Assembly: GCF_019504385.1 (NCBI RefSeq)
Contig: NZ_CP080590.1
Span: 1,344,001 to 1,408,000 of the forward strand
DNA from: Devosia salina
GTDB taxonomy: Bacteria; Pseudomonadota; Alphaproteobacteria; Rhizobiales; Devosiaceae
Reading direction: 5' to 3'
Length of the DNA stretch: 64,000 nt
Every line of letters starts with the position of its first letter. Position 1 is the first letter of the stretch. Below, one piece after another: positions 49,113-58,245 of the stretch. Below the pieces are notes generated by a model, which saw only the letters and a list, made by a program, of their open reading frames with translations, was not told the DNA's origin and made no database searches. The translations under genes and the position numbers were made by a program.

Positions 49113-50639
49113 ATGCACATGTCGCCCACCATGAGCGATATCCAGTCATTCCGCCAAGCCGTCGAATCCTTCATCTCCGCAAGGGGTTGGACGCCCACCC
49201 GTTTCGGCCGCATCGTTGCGGGCGATCCGCTGTTCGTGTTTGACCTGCGCGACGGCCGCGAGCCCCGCACGGAGACGCGGGCGCGGATCATGAAGGCGAT
49301 GGCCGAATTCGGCGACGCCGACCGGCAGGCGCCTTTGCGGGTTGGCGTGGCAGGCCTCGGCAATGTCGGCGCGACGCTGGTGCGCATTCTCCAGAAAGAT
49401 GGCGCTGAGCTGACGCGAAAACTGGGGCGGCAGCTTGAGGTTGTCGCTGTTGCCGCGCGCTCGCGTTCCCGAGACCGCGGCATTGATATTTCAGGGCTTG
49501 AGTGGTTCGACGATCCCGTGGCTCTGGCCAAGTGGGATGGTATCGACCTCTTCGTGGAACTGATCGGCGGCGAGGATGGTCCTGCCTTTGCAGCGGTGAA
49601 GGCGGCGCTCGAGATCGGGCGTCCGGTTGTCACCGCAAACAAGGCACTGCTGGCCAAGCACGGGGTCACCCTGGCGCGACTGGCCGAGGAATCCGGCGCC
49701 CAGCTCGGTTTCGAGGCCGCCGTGGCCGGCGGCATCCCCGTCATCAAGACCCTGCGCGAGGGCCTGGGTTCGGCCCGCATTGCCAAGGTGTTCGGCATCA
49801 TGAACGGCACCTGCAACTACATCCTGACGCGGATGGGCAATGAGGGCATTTCCTTTGCCGATTGCCTGAGGGACGCGCAGGCGCTTGGCTATGCGGAGGC
49901 GGACCCGACCTTCGACGTCGAAGGCTTCGACACCGCCCACAAACTCTCCATCCTCGCCACGCTATGCTTCGGCTACGAGATCGCGCCGGACAAGATGCGG
50001 GTGGAAGGCATTTCCAACATCACCCAGCACGATATCCAGGTGGCGGCCGATCTTGGCTACAAGATCAAGCTGCTCGGCATTGCCGAGCGCACCGATGGCG
50101 GCATCGAGCAGCGCGTCCATCCCACCTTCGTGCCCAAGGGCAGCGCCATTGCCGGGGTCGATGGGGTCATGAACGCCGTGGCGCTCGAGACCGACCATGT
50201 GCACGAACTGCTGCTGGCCGGCCCCGGCGCTGGTGGACCGCCCACCGCATCCTCCGTCCTGTCCGATATCCTCGACATCGCCCGCGGCACCCGCGTGCCG
50301 CCATTGGGTGTCCCTAGTGACGAGTTGCTGCCCTATCGCGAGGCGCCGCACCGTGCCCATGAGGGCGGTTTCTACATTCGCCTCAGCGCCAAGGATGTGC
50401 CTGGCGCGCTCGCGGCCATCGCAACCCGCATGGGGGAAAAGTCGATTTCCATCGACAGCGTCATCCAGCGGTCGGATTTGAGTGCCAAGGCAGTGGCGCC
50501 CGACGGGTCGCCAACCCGGACCGTGGTGATGATTACTCAACAGACTTTGGAATCATCGGTGCGCGAAGCGCTTGCGCAGATCGCTGCTGATGGGTTCATA
50601 GTCGGCGAACCACAACTGATCCGTATCGAAAAGCTCTGA
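49113..50639 (+). CDS. hom: Homoserine dehydrogenase with N-terminal HTH-like domain
   Basis: 508 residues from ATG 49113 (ATG 49131 also possible). Residues about 75-508 are a complete homoserine dehydrogenase (aspartate-semialdehyde to homoserine): NAD(P) loop VGVAGLGNVGATLV, TANKALLAKHG, catalytic-domain GIMNGTCNYILTRM and EADPTFDVEGFDTAHKLSIL, and C-terminal ACT domain GGFYIRLSAKDVPGALAAIA. Residues about 8-66 are an extra domain (SFISARGWTPTRFGRIVAGD, then FVFDLRDGREPRTETRARIM) that looks like the short HTH-type proteins common in rhizobia. The normal family length is about 430-440, so the extension is additional. An internal start at 49299 (Met63) could yield the short form. Same-strand cluster with glpX and recJ. 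Confidence 0.88.
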   Translation: MHMSPTMSDIQSFRQAVESFISARGWTPTRFGRIVAGDPLFVFDLRDGREPRTETRARIMKAMAEFGDADRQAPLRVGVAGLGNVGATLVRILQKDGAELTRKLGRQLEVVAVAARSRSRDRGIDISGLEWFDDPVALAKWDGIDLFVELIGGEDGPAFAAVKAALEIGRPVVTANKALLAKHGVTLARLAEESGAQLGFEAAVAGGIPVIKTLREGLGSARIAKVFGIMNGTCNYILTRMGNEGISFADCLRDAQALGYAEADPTFDVEGFDTAHKLSILATLCFGYEIAPDKMRVEGISNITQHDIQVAADLGYKIKLLGIAERTDGGIEQRVHPTFVPKGSAIAGVDGVMNAVALETDHVHELLLAGPGAGGPPTASSVLSDILDIARGTRVPPLGVPSDELLPYREAPHRAHEGGFYIRLSAKDVPGALAAIATRMGEKSISIDSVIQRSDLSAKAVAPDGSPTRTVVMITQQTLESSVREALAQIAADGFIVGEPQLIRIEKL

Positions 50640-50665
50640 CCATCTGCAGGGCTTCGGGGGGAACC

Positions 50666-51652
50666 ATGAAGCTCAGCAAGGTCGAAGACAGCAAGCACCC
50701 GGCCAATCTGCATCGCACGCTCACCCTCGAAATGGTGCGCGTCACCGAGCGCGCGGCCATCGCCGCCGCCGAATGGCGGGGCAAGGGCAACGAGAAGGCT
50801 GCCGACGAGGCCGCCGTTGCGGCCATGAAGTCCGAGCTGGACCGCGTGGCCATCTCCGGGCGCATCGTCATCGGCGAGGGTGAAGAATTCGAATGCGACG
50901 AGCTCTATGTCGGGCAGGCGGTGGGCGAGGGGCAGGGGCCTGAGGTCGACATCGCCGTCGACCCGCTTGAAGGCGTCACGCTCTGCGCCAAGAACCAGCC
51001 CGATTCGCTTGTGGTGCTGGCCATGGCCGAGCGCGGCGGCCTGCTCAATGTCGGCCGCAACGTCTATATGCACAAGATCGCCATCGGTGCTGAATACCCG
51101 CCCGACACCGTGAACATCGAGTGGTCGGCAACCGAGAACGTCAAGGCGCTGGCGGCAGCCAAGGGCGTTCCGATCTCCGAGATCACCGCCATCGTCCTGG
51201 ATCGGCCACGACACGGGGGACTGCTCGAAGAGCTGCGCACCGCCGGCGTCTCGGTCAAGCTGCTCAGCGATGGCGACATTGCGGGGGTCATCCACGCCGT
51301 GAACAGCGCCGACACCGGCGTCGACATCTATCTCGGCTCTGGTGGCGCCCCCGAGGGCGTGCTGGCCGCTGCCGCCCTGCGCTGCATCGGCGGACAGATG
51401 CAGGGCAAGCTGATCCTCGATACGCCCGACAAGCGCCTGCGCGCCCGGGAAATGGGCATCGAGGACCCCAATCGCATCTATGACGTGACCGAACTGGCCG
51501 CCGGAGACGTGCTGTTTTCGGCCACGGGCATCACCGACGGATCGCTTGTCGAAGGCGTGCGGCTGCGGCGCGGCTGGGTCGAAACCTCGACGGTCGTCAT
51601 GCGGAGCTGGAGCCAGACGACGCGCTGGATCAGGGCGCGGCACGCACGCTGA
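50666..51652 (+). CDS. glpX: Fructose-1,6-bisphosphatase class II
   Basis: 328-residue GlpX-type phosphatase of gluconeogenesis. Metal and substrate motifs: GRIVIGEGEEFECDELYVG (about residues 65-83), DIAVDPLEGVTLCAKNQPDS (Asp-Pro-Leu-Glu-Gly), and YLGSGGAPEGVLAAAALRCI (GGAPEGV). Threonine of the usual DPxEGTT is replaced by Val-Thr. Follows hom by 26 bases. Confidence 0.96.
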   Translation: MKLSKVEDSKHPANLHRTLTLEMVRVTERAAIAAAEWRGKGNEKAADEAAVAAMKSELDRVAISGRIVIGEGEEFECDELYVGQAVGEGQGPEVDIAVDPLEGVTLCAKNQPDSLVVLAMAERGGLLNVGRNVYMHKIAIGAEYPPDTVNIEWSATENVKALAAAKGVPISEITAIVLDRPRHGGLLEELRTAGVSVKLLSDGDIAGVIHAVNSADTGVDIYLGSGGAPEGVLAAAALRCIGGQMQGKLILDTPDKRLRAREMGIEDPNRIYDVTELAAGDVLFSATGITDGSLVEGVRLRRGWVETSTVVMRSWSQTTRWIRARHAR

Positions 51653-51856
51653 GGAACGTACTGGATCTCCCTTGGACGGAAAGAGGGATCGCATGAAGCG
51701 CGACCCGGGAGAGGGGTATGGGCTACCCAGGAGCGGAGCCTGAGCACTTAAGACGTCTCTGATGCCCTCATCCGGTGCTATGCGCGACCTGATCACGCAA
51801 GGGGAGAAGGGAATGGGCCCCTTCCCCCGGCATCCAAAATCCCATAACCCTCACCC

Positions 51857-53647
51857 ATGCCCGAAAGCCCGCGCCCCTTTCTCGATATTACCAGTTCGGT
51901 CACCGGCCGTGCCTGGGTGGATCGGCTGGATGCCGCCGCGGCCCGCAATGCCACCGCAATCGGCCAGCGCACCGGCATTCCCGACATTCTGGCGCGCATC
52001 ATGGCGGCGCGCGGCGTGGCCATCGAAGATGCTCAGTCCTACCTGGAGCCTTCGATCCGCAACCTCATGCCGGATCCATCGACGCTGACCGCCATGGATG
52101 ACCTGGCCGAGCGTCTGGCCAGGGCCATCACGGACAATGAGTCCATCGCCCTGTTTGGGGACTATGACGTTGACGGCGCCTGTTCATGCGCCCTGATGAC
52201 CCGCTATCTCCGTCACTTCGGCCTTGAGCCCCAGGTGCACATTCCCGACCGCATTTTTGAAGGCTATGGCCCGAACATTGCGGCGATGGACAAGCTGGTA
52301 GAGGCCGGTGCGAGCCTCATTGTCACCCTCGATTGCGGCACCACCAGCGACGGCCCGATCGCCCACGCGCGCGGGCGCGGCGCCGATGTGCTGGTCATCG
52401 ATCACCACCTTTCCGATCACGAGCTGCCGCCCGCCACGGCACTGGTCAATCCAAACCGCCTCGACGACATTTCTGGGCTGGGCTATCTCTGTGCTGCTGG
52501 CGTCACCTTCATGGTGCTGGTGGCGGTCAACCGCGTCCTGCGCAACCGCGGCGATACTGGCCTGCCGGACCTGCTGAAACTGCTCGACCTGGTCGCCCTG
52601 GCAACCGTGTGCGACGTGGTGCCCCTTACCGGTCTCAATCGTGCCTTCGTGGTGCGCGGCCTCGAAGTGGCGCGGCGCGGAGACAAGCCCGGCCTGGCTG
52701 CGTTGGCGTTGGCGGCCCGCGCCTCGGGTCCGCTCAACCCCTATCACCTGGGCTTTCTTATCGGCCCCCGCATTAATGCTGGCGGCCGGATTGGCGACGC
52801 GGCCCTCGGCACGCGGCTGCTGGCCCTCGACGACGAGCACCAGGCCATGGTCATCGCCGCCCAGCTCGACGAACTCAATGGCGAGCGTCAACGTATCGAG
52901 GTTGAGGCCGTCGAAGAGGCCACGGCAACGGCGGAAGCAGAAATCGGAGGAGGCGAGGGGCCCCCGGTGCTGGTATTGGCCTCGGCCAAATGGCATCCAG
53001 GCGTTGTCGGCCTTGTTGCCGCAAGGTTGCGCGAACGCTTCGAGCGCCCAAGCTTTGCCATCGCTCTCAATCCTGATGGCGGCGGAACCGGCTCCGGCCG
53101 CTCGATGCCCGGTGTGGACCTGGGCCGGGCGGTCATCGAGGCGGTGGAATCGGGTCTTGTGCCCAAGGGTGGCGGGCACGCCATGGCGGCAGGCGTCAGC
53201 TTGCGGCCCGGTGAGCTTGGCGCGTTCCGCGCCTTCCTGGCGGAAAGACTCGGTCCCAGTGTCAACGCCGCCCGGGCCACTTCCGCGCTCAAGATCGATG
53301 CGGCGCTGACAGCGCGCGGGGCAACGGTCGACCTGCTGCATGGTCTGGAAAAGGCCGGTCCCTTTGGTGCCGGCAATCCGTCCCCGGTCTTCGCCTTCCC
53401 GGCGCATCGCGCGCGCTTTCCGCAGATCGTCGGCAAGGGGGGGCACATCAGCTTCACCCTCTCCTCCGATGATGGTGCCAGGCTCAAGGCCATTGCCTTC
53501 CGGGCCGCCGGCACGGCCCTGGGAGACGTGCTGATGCGCGACGGCGACCAGCCCCTGCATCTGGCGGGCGGCCTTTCACTGGACCACTACCAAGGGCGGG
53601 AACAGGCCCAGTTCCGACTCATCGACATTGCGCGTCCGCCCCGCTGA
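51857..53647 (+). CDS. recJ: Single-stranded-DNA-specific exonuclease RecJ
   Basis: 596-residue DHH-family 5'-3' exonuclease. Motifs: FGDYDVDGACSCALM (motif I), LDCGTTS (motif II), VLVIDHHLSDH (DHH, motif III), ATVCDVVPLTG (motif IV), and the DHHA1 domain with RSMPGVDLGRAV and GGGHAMAAGVS. C-terminal OB-fold region (FPAHRARFPQIVGKGGH). Acts in recombination and mismatch repair. Last gene of the conserved hom-glpX-recJ order; the 204 bases before it contain no clear gene. Confidence 0.96.
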   Translation: MPESPRPFLDITSSVTGRAWVDRLDAAAARNATAIGQRTGIPDILARIMAARGVAIEDAQSYLEPSIRNLMPDPSTLTAMDDLAERLARAITDNESIALFGDYDVDGACSCALMTRYLRHFGLEPQVHIPDRIFEGYGPNIAAMDKLVEAGASLIVTLDCGTTSDGPIAHARGRGADVLVIDHHLSDHELPPATALVNPNRLDDISGLGYLCAAGVTFMVLVAVNRVLRNRGDTGLPDLLKLLDLVALATVCDVVPLTGLNRAFVVRGLEVARRGDKPGLAALALAARASGPLNPYHLGFLIGPRINAGGRIGDAALGTRLLALDDEHQAMVIAAQLDELNGERQRIEVEAVEEATATAEAEIGGGEGPPVLVLASAKWHPGVVGLVAARLRERFERPSFAIALNPDGGGTGSGRSMPGVDLGRAVIEAVESGLVPKGGGHAMAAGVSLRPGELGAFRAFLAERLGPSVNAARATSALKIDAALTARGATVDLLHGLEKAGPFGAGNPSPVFAFPAHRARFPQIVGKGGHISFTLSSDDGARLKAIAFRAAGTALGDVLMRDGDQPLHLAGGLSLDHYQGREQAQFRLIDIARPPR

Positions 53648-53872
53648 GCGACTTTTTTCGATCCGGACGGTCCGGCCTCGCGTAGTCCCCTTGCAGCGGC
53701 GAAGCGCAGGCCGTTGCGGATGAGGCGGCTTGCATATCTGCTTGTGACGGCTAAACTATCCTGCGGTGTCAGGCGGGCGACGTCCGCCCTCCGACACTTC
53801 TGACGCTGAGCATTCGGCGACGGGCAATCTGCCCTGCCGCCCTTATTCGCGATAGTTGGACCAAGCGGCAAA

Positions 53873-55108
53873 ATGACAAAAACAGCCGTCGAACAGACAC
53901 GAACCGGCGCTTCTGCGTGGACGCATTTCACCTCCTGGCTGGTGGAGCAGGTGGGGGTGTCCCTCATCGGCAATCCACGCCACGGCTCGCTCACCGTCAT
54001 CTTCCCCAACGGGCGGACGCGTACGGTGGGGCAGGGAAATGCCGGCGAGCATGCAACGCTGCGCCTCAACAATTTTAAGGTCATTTCCGAGGCCATGCAG
54101 CGCGGCACGGTTGGCTTCGCTGCGGCCTATATGAATGGCGACATTGAATCGGATGACCTGACGGCGCTCTTCCGCTTCTTCCTGCAAAATCGCGACATGT
54201 TCGACAGCGCCAACAAGGGCTTCTTCGGGAAGGCCGCGGGCGACGTCCATTATCACTTGTCGCGTCGCAACACGCTCGAAGGCTCGAAGAAGAACATTGC
54301 CGAGCACTATGACCTCGGCAATGATTTCTATGGTCAGTGGCTTGATCCTTCGATGACTTATTCATCGGCGGTCTTCACCTCCGGGGACCAGTCTCTCGAG
54401 GAGGCGCAACTGGCCAAGTATCGGCGCGTCGCCGACATGGCCGGCATCACGGAAGGCTCCAGCGTCCTGGAGATCGGCTGTGGCTGGGGCGGATTCGCCG
54501 AGACCGTTGCCCGGGATTACAAGGCCAATCTGCGCGGCATCACGCTGTCTGCCGAGCAGCTCAAGTTCGGCCTGGAGCGCCTGGCCCGGCAGGGCCTGGA
54601 CAAACACGCCACCCTGGTTTTCGAGGATTATCGGCATACAGAGGGGCAATTCGACCATATCGGCTCCATCGAGATGATCGAGGCCGTCGGTGAAGACAAC
54701 TGGCCGAGCTATTTCCAGACCCTGCATGATCGCCTCAAGCCCGGCGGCACGGCCGCCATTCAGGCCATCACCATCCGGGAGAGCGATTTCGAACACTACC
54801 GCTCCGGCCCCGACTTCATCCAGCGCTACATCTTCCCCGGCGGCATGCTGCTCACCAAGACCGTAATGAAGCAGTTCGGCGAGCGCTATGGGCTCGTGCT
54901 CGAACAGGTGGAAACCTTCGGCCTCTCATACGCCCGCACCCTTCGCCTCTGGCGCGAACGTTTCCTCGAACGCTGGCCGATGATCGCGCCCCTCGGTTAT
55001 GACGAGCACTTCAAGCGCAAATGGGTCTATTACCTCTCCTATTGCGAGGCCGGTTTTGCCGAAGGCTCCATCGATGTCGGCATCTATCAGTACCGGCGGC
55101 CGATCTGA
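53873..55108 (+). CDS. cfa: Cyclopropane-fatty-acyl-phospholipid synthase
   Basis: 411-residue SAM-dependent enzyme adding a methylene bridge across cis-unsaturated acyl chains of membrane phospholipids. N-terminal lipid-binding region, then NIAEHYDLGNDFYGQWLDPS (about residues 143-162), SAM loop VLEIGCGWGGFAETVA, FDHIGSIEMIEAVGEDNW with the bicarbonate-site Glu, and FIQRYIFPGGMLLT. Preceded by 225 bases without a gene that contain a CCGGAC/GTCCGG inverted repeat at 53663-53675. Confidence 0.94.
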   Translation: MTKTAVEQTRTGASAWTHFTSWLVEQVGVSLIGNPRHGSLTVIFPNGRTRTVGQGNAGEHATLRLNNFKVISEAMQRGTVGFAAAYMNGDIESDDLTALFRFFLQNRDMFDSANKGFFGKAAGDVHYHLSRRNTLEGSKKNIAEHYDLGNDFYGQWLDPSMTYSSAVFTSGDQSLEEAQLAKYRRVADMAGITEGSSVLEIGCGWGGFAETVARDYKANLRGITLSAEQLKFGLERLARQGLDKHATLVFEDYRHTEGQFDHIGSIEMIEAVGEDNWPSYFQTLHDRLKPGGTAAIQAITIRESDFEHYRSGPDFIQRYIFPGGMLLTKTVMKQFGERYGLVLEQVETFGLSYARTLRLWRERFLERWPMIAPLGYDEHFKRKWVYYLSYCEAGFAEGSIDVGIYQYRRPI

Positions 55109-55133
55109 GCTTCGGAGGAAAACGCATATAACA

Positions 55134-55148
55134 TGACTTGACCAGTCA
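55134..55148 (+). promoter_or_regulatory. Putative RirA iron box, FecBCDE-type operon
   Basis: TGA-N9-TCA (55134-55148) inside ACATGAC-N8-TCACCTT, with arms identical to those of the element at 47012-47026. It lies 51 bases before the ATG of the binding-protein gene. Confidence 0.6.
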
Positions 55149-55199
55149 CCTTATCAGGTCTAGGGAACGGGCAGTTCTCAAAACCTGTAAGGGTTTGTC

Positions 55200-56144
55200 A
55201 TGTTTCGATTCCTCGTGCTCGCAATTGGCCTTTTCGGGCTCGGTACGCTGCCCGGCCTTGCCCAGGGCTGGAGCTATGTTGGCGGCGACGGAAAGACCGT
55301 GACACTCGACGCAGTCCCTGTGCGCATCCTTGCCAGCCAGGACGCGGCGGCAGGCCTGATCCCATTGGGCATCCGCCCGGTTGGCATCTATGCCGACAGT
55401 GCGGTGGCTGACGCAAAGGCCCTGCAGGGGCTCGACCTCACCGGCATCGAGATCATCGGCCAGGCCTGGGGCGAAGTGGATATCGAAAAGGCGGCGGCGC
55501 TCCAGCCCGATTTGATCGTGGCCGAGTTCTGGCCAATGGAAACCACCTGGTCAGGTGGCAATGACGTGGTTGCGGCCTTGTCCCCGCTCGCGCCGATTAC
55601 CGGCCCCGAACAGGGCGCCTCGATTCTGACGCTGATCGAGGACTACGAGACCCTGGCGGCAAGCCTCGGGGCGGATCTGACGGCCCCCGCGATTGCCGCC
55701 GAAAAATCCAGGTTCGGGGCCTCGCTCGCCAACTTCAAGTCCGCCCTTGCCGCTAGGCCCGGCCTTACCGCGCTGGCCGTTTGGGCGGGCACCGACGCCC
55801 TCTATGTCGCTTCGACACAGGGAGCCTCGGAACTGATGGATTTCGCCGGCTGGGGCCTCAACCTCATCGATCCGGAAGTTGCCGATGATCGAGGCTACTG
55901 GGAAACCCTCTCATGGGAAAACGCGGACAAATACCAGCCCGACCTGATCCTCGTGGATAATCGCTCTGCCGCCACTATGGAGACAGCAAAGGCACAGCCG
56001 ACCTGGACACTGATGAAGGCGGCGGCGGCCGGACAGGTGACCGACTGGCCGGCTTTCTGGCTGCGCAATTACGCGGCCTATGCCACCGCACTCGACGGCC
56101 TGGCGGCAGCCATCACGGCGGCCGATCCCGATCTCGTCCCCTGA
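55200..56144 (+). CDS. Iron-siderophore ABC transporter substrate-binding protein 3
   Basis: 314-residue FecB-like periplasmic protein. Signal peptide MFRFLVLAIGLFGLGTLPGL (cleavage near AQG-W). Features: VRILASQDAAAGLIPLGIRP, KAAALQPDLIVAEFWPMETT, and TALAVWAGTDALYVASTQGA. Only distantly like the tandem pair at 47067 and 48059 and in a separate operon. First gene of the four-gene importer operon. Confidence 0.9.
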   Translation: MFRFLVLAIGLFGLGTLPGLAQGWSYVGGDGKTVTLDAVPVRILASQDAAAGLIPLGIRPVGIYADSAVADAKALQGLDLTGIEIIGQAWGEVDIEKAAALQPDLIVAEFWPMETTWSGGNDVVAALSPLAPITGPEQGASILTLIEDYETLAASLGADLTAPAIAAEKSRFGASLANFKSALAARPGLTALAVWAGTDALYVASTQGASELMDFAGWGLNLIDPEVADDRGYWETLSWENADKYQPDLILVDNRSAATMETAKAQPTWTLMKAAAAGQVTDWPAFWLRNYAAYATALDGLAAAITAADPDLVP

Positions 56145-56151
56145 CCTGGCC

Positions 56152-57180
56152 ATGGGCGGGCCTTCAACCATGCGCGCGCGCCGGGCGGCGCGGCTCGCCC
56201 TGGGTCTTCTGGCCCTGTGTGGTGCTCTCGTCGCCATCGTCGTCTTGTCCCTTGCAACTGGTGCCCGGGCGATACCCATCGAAGCCGTCTGGGCGGCGCT
56301 GACCGCCTTTGACCCCACCTCGAGCGAACACCGGATCATTTGGGATCTGCGCCTGCCGCGCACTGTGACCGGCGTCATGGTGGGCGCAGCCCTCGGCCTG
56401 GCCGGTGCGGTGCTGCAAGGCGCGACCCGCAATCCGCTTGCCGACCCGTCCATCCTCGGCATCCATGCCGGCGCGTCGCTCGCCGTGGTGCTGGGCGTGG
56501 CCCTGTTGGGCATGACGCAGTTGACGAGCTATGTCTGGCTGGCCTTTACCGGGGCAGGGGCGGCAATGTTGGTCGTCTATTCGGTCGCGTCCCTGGGGCG
56601 CGACGGAGCAACGCCGGTCAAGCTGGCGCTGGCTGGTGCCGCAATAACTGCGGTGTTGCATGCCATCATCAACGCCATGCTGCTCACCAGCCCCCGCACG
56701 CTCGACGAGGTCCGGTTCTGGCAGGTCGGTTCGCTCTCTGGGCGCACCCTCGACATCGTCATCCAGGTTGCTCCCTTTCTTGCGCTCGGCACGGTGCTGG
56801 CACTGGGATCGGCCCGTCTTCTCGACGGTCTATCCCTGGGCGACGACGTGGCCCGATCCCTGGGGCAACGTATCGGCCTCTCGCGTGGCCTGGCGGCCCT
56901 CGCTGCGGTCATCCTGGCAGGCGCCAGCACGGCCGCGGCCGGTCCCATCGCCTTTGTAGGTCTCACCGTGCCCCATGTGGCGCGCGCCATCACCGGTCCC
57001 GGCTATCGCTGGATATTGCCTTATTCCATGCTGCTGGCGCCCATCCTGCTGCTTGGCGCCGACATTGTGGGCCGCATTATCGCCCCGCCCGGCGAAGTGC
57101 AGGTGGGAATCGTCACCGCCTTTCTGGGCGCACCATTCTTCATCGCCCTGGTCCGGCGCCGCAAACTGGCCGCCCTATGA
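56152..57180 (+). CDS. Iron-siderophore ABC transporter permease (FecCD family) 1
   Basis: 342-residue FecCD/BtuC-type permease with about ten helices. Characteristic segment RLPRTVTGVMVGAALGLAGA (about residues 66-85), LQGATRNPLADPSILGIHAG, and IAFVGLTVPHVARAITGP near the C-terminus. ATG 56152 chosen; ATG 56170 is possible. The ATGA overlap with the next gene shows coupling. Confidence 0.93.
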   Translation: MGGPSTMRARRAARLALGLLALCGALVAIVVLSLATGARAIPIEAVWAALTAFDPTSSEHRIIWDLRLPRTVTGVMVGAALGLAGAVLQGATRNPLADPSILGIHAGASLAVVLGVALLGMTQLTSYVWLAFTGAGAAMLVVYSVASLGRDGATPVKLALAGAAITAVLHAIINAMLLTSPRTLDEVRFWQVGSLSGRTLDIVIQVAPFLALGTVLALGSARLLDGLSLGDDVARSLGQRIGLSRGLAALAAVILAGASTAAAGPIAFVGLTVPHVARAITGPGYRWILPYSMLLAPILLLGADIVGRIIAPPGEVQVGIVTAFLGAPFFIALVRRRKLAAL

Positions 57181-58229
57181 TCGCAGTTACCGGCCCCACT
57201 GCTGTTGCATCTGTGCGTCGCGCCGCGGCAATGCACCGCCGACGGGTCGCGGCCGGTCTTGCCGGCGCGCTCCTGGCGTCCTTTGCGCTGGCACTCTATT
57301 TCGGCGACTATCCCGTAGGCCTGCCCGAAATCGTCCGGTCGCTGCTCTCGCCCATCACCGGGCATGCCGACAAGGGTGTCGACTTCATCGTGCTGCAGGT
57401 GCGCCTGCCGCGCGCCATCTTGGCGGTCCTGTCCGGTGCCGCCTTCGCGCTATCCGGAATCACTTTTCAAACTCTTCTGCGTAACCCATTGGCCAGTCCC
57501 GATATAATCGGGATCGCCCACGGCGCCAGCGCCGCCGCGGTGTTCTGCATTATCGTGCTGGGCTGGTCGGGCCTTGCCGTGTCGTTCGGCGCCTTCGCTG
57601 GTGCGTTGCTGACTGCGCTGGCCATCTATCTGCTGGCCTGGCGCGGGGGCATAAACGCGTTTCGTGTCGTGCTGATCGGCATCGGCGTGGCCGCCATGCT
57701 GGTAGCCGCGATCTCCTACCTGTTCACGCGCGCCCGCCTCAATGAGGTGCAGCAGGCCATGGCGTGGTTGGTGGGGAGCCTTAATGCGTCGCGGCCGGGC
57801 GATGTGCTGGTCCTGGGGGCCGCCATGCTGGTCCTTGTGCCGTTGATGGCGACCTTCATCCGTGGTCTCGATGCCATAGAGTTGGGCGACGACACCGCCC
57901 GTGCACTGGGCGCCAGGGTGGAGTTGGCGCGGCTGGGACTGATGCTGGTGGCTGTGGGGCTGGCGGCCTTCGCCACGGCCGCTGTCGGCCCGGTTGGCTT
58001 CGTGGCCTTCGTCTCCGGCCCGTTGGCCCGCAACCTGCTCAGGGGCGCCGGGCGTGGCTTTCTGCACGCCGCACTGGTGGGATCGCTGGTCATGCTGGTG
58101 TCCGATCTCGTCGCCCAGCATTCACTGCCCTCTGTCCAACTGCCGGTGGGCGTCGTCACCGGGGCCTGCGGTGCCCTGTTCCTGCTCTGGCTGCTGGTGG
58201 CGTCGGGCCGATCCGGCCGCGTGAACTGA
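57177..58229 (+). CDS. Iron-siderophore ABC transporter permease (FecCD family) 2
   Basis: 350-residue partner permease. RLPRAILAVLSGAAFALSGI (about residues 79-98), LLRNPLASPDIIGIAHGASA, LGDDTARALGARVELARLGL (the ATPase-coupling loop) and VGPVGFVAFVSGPLARNLLR are visible. Overlaps the first permease by 4 bases and precedes the ATPase gene by 16 bases. Confidence 0.93.
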   Translation: MIAVTGPTAVASVRRAAAMHRRRVAAGLAGALLASFALALYFGDYPVGLPEIVRSLLSPITGHADKGVDFIVLQVRLPRAILAVLSGAAFALSGITFQTLLRNPLASPDIIGIAHGASAAAVFCIIVLGWSGLAVSFGAFAGALLTALAIYLLAWRGGINAFRVVLIGIGVAAMLVAAISYLFTRARLNEVQQAMAWLVGSLNASRPGDVLVLGAAMLVLVPLMATFIRGLDAIELGDDTARALGARVELARLGLMLVAVGLAAFATAAVGPVGFVAFVSGPLARNLLRGAGRGFLHAALVGSLVMLVSDLVAQHSLPSVQLPVGVVTGACGALFLLWLLVASGRSGRVN

Positions 58230-58245
58230 TCAAAGAGTGCTGACC

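Noticed and set aside
51653..51856. Intergenic segment before recJ resembling a repeat or small gene
   Set aside because: It has some G-rich stretches in common with other intergenic parts but no alignable copy in the window and no coding signal.
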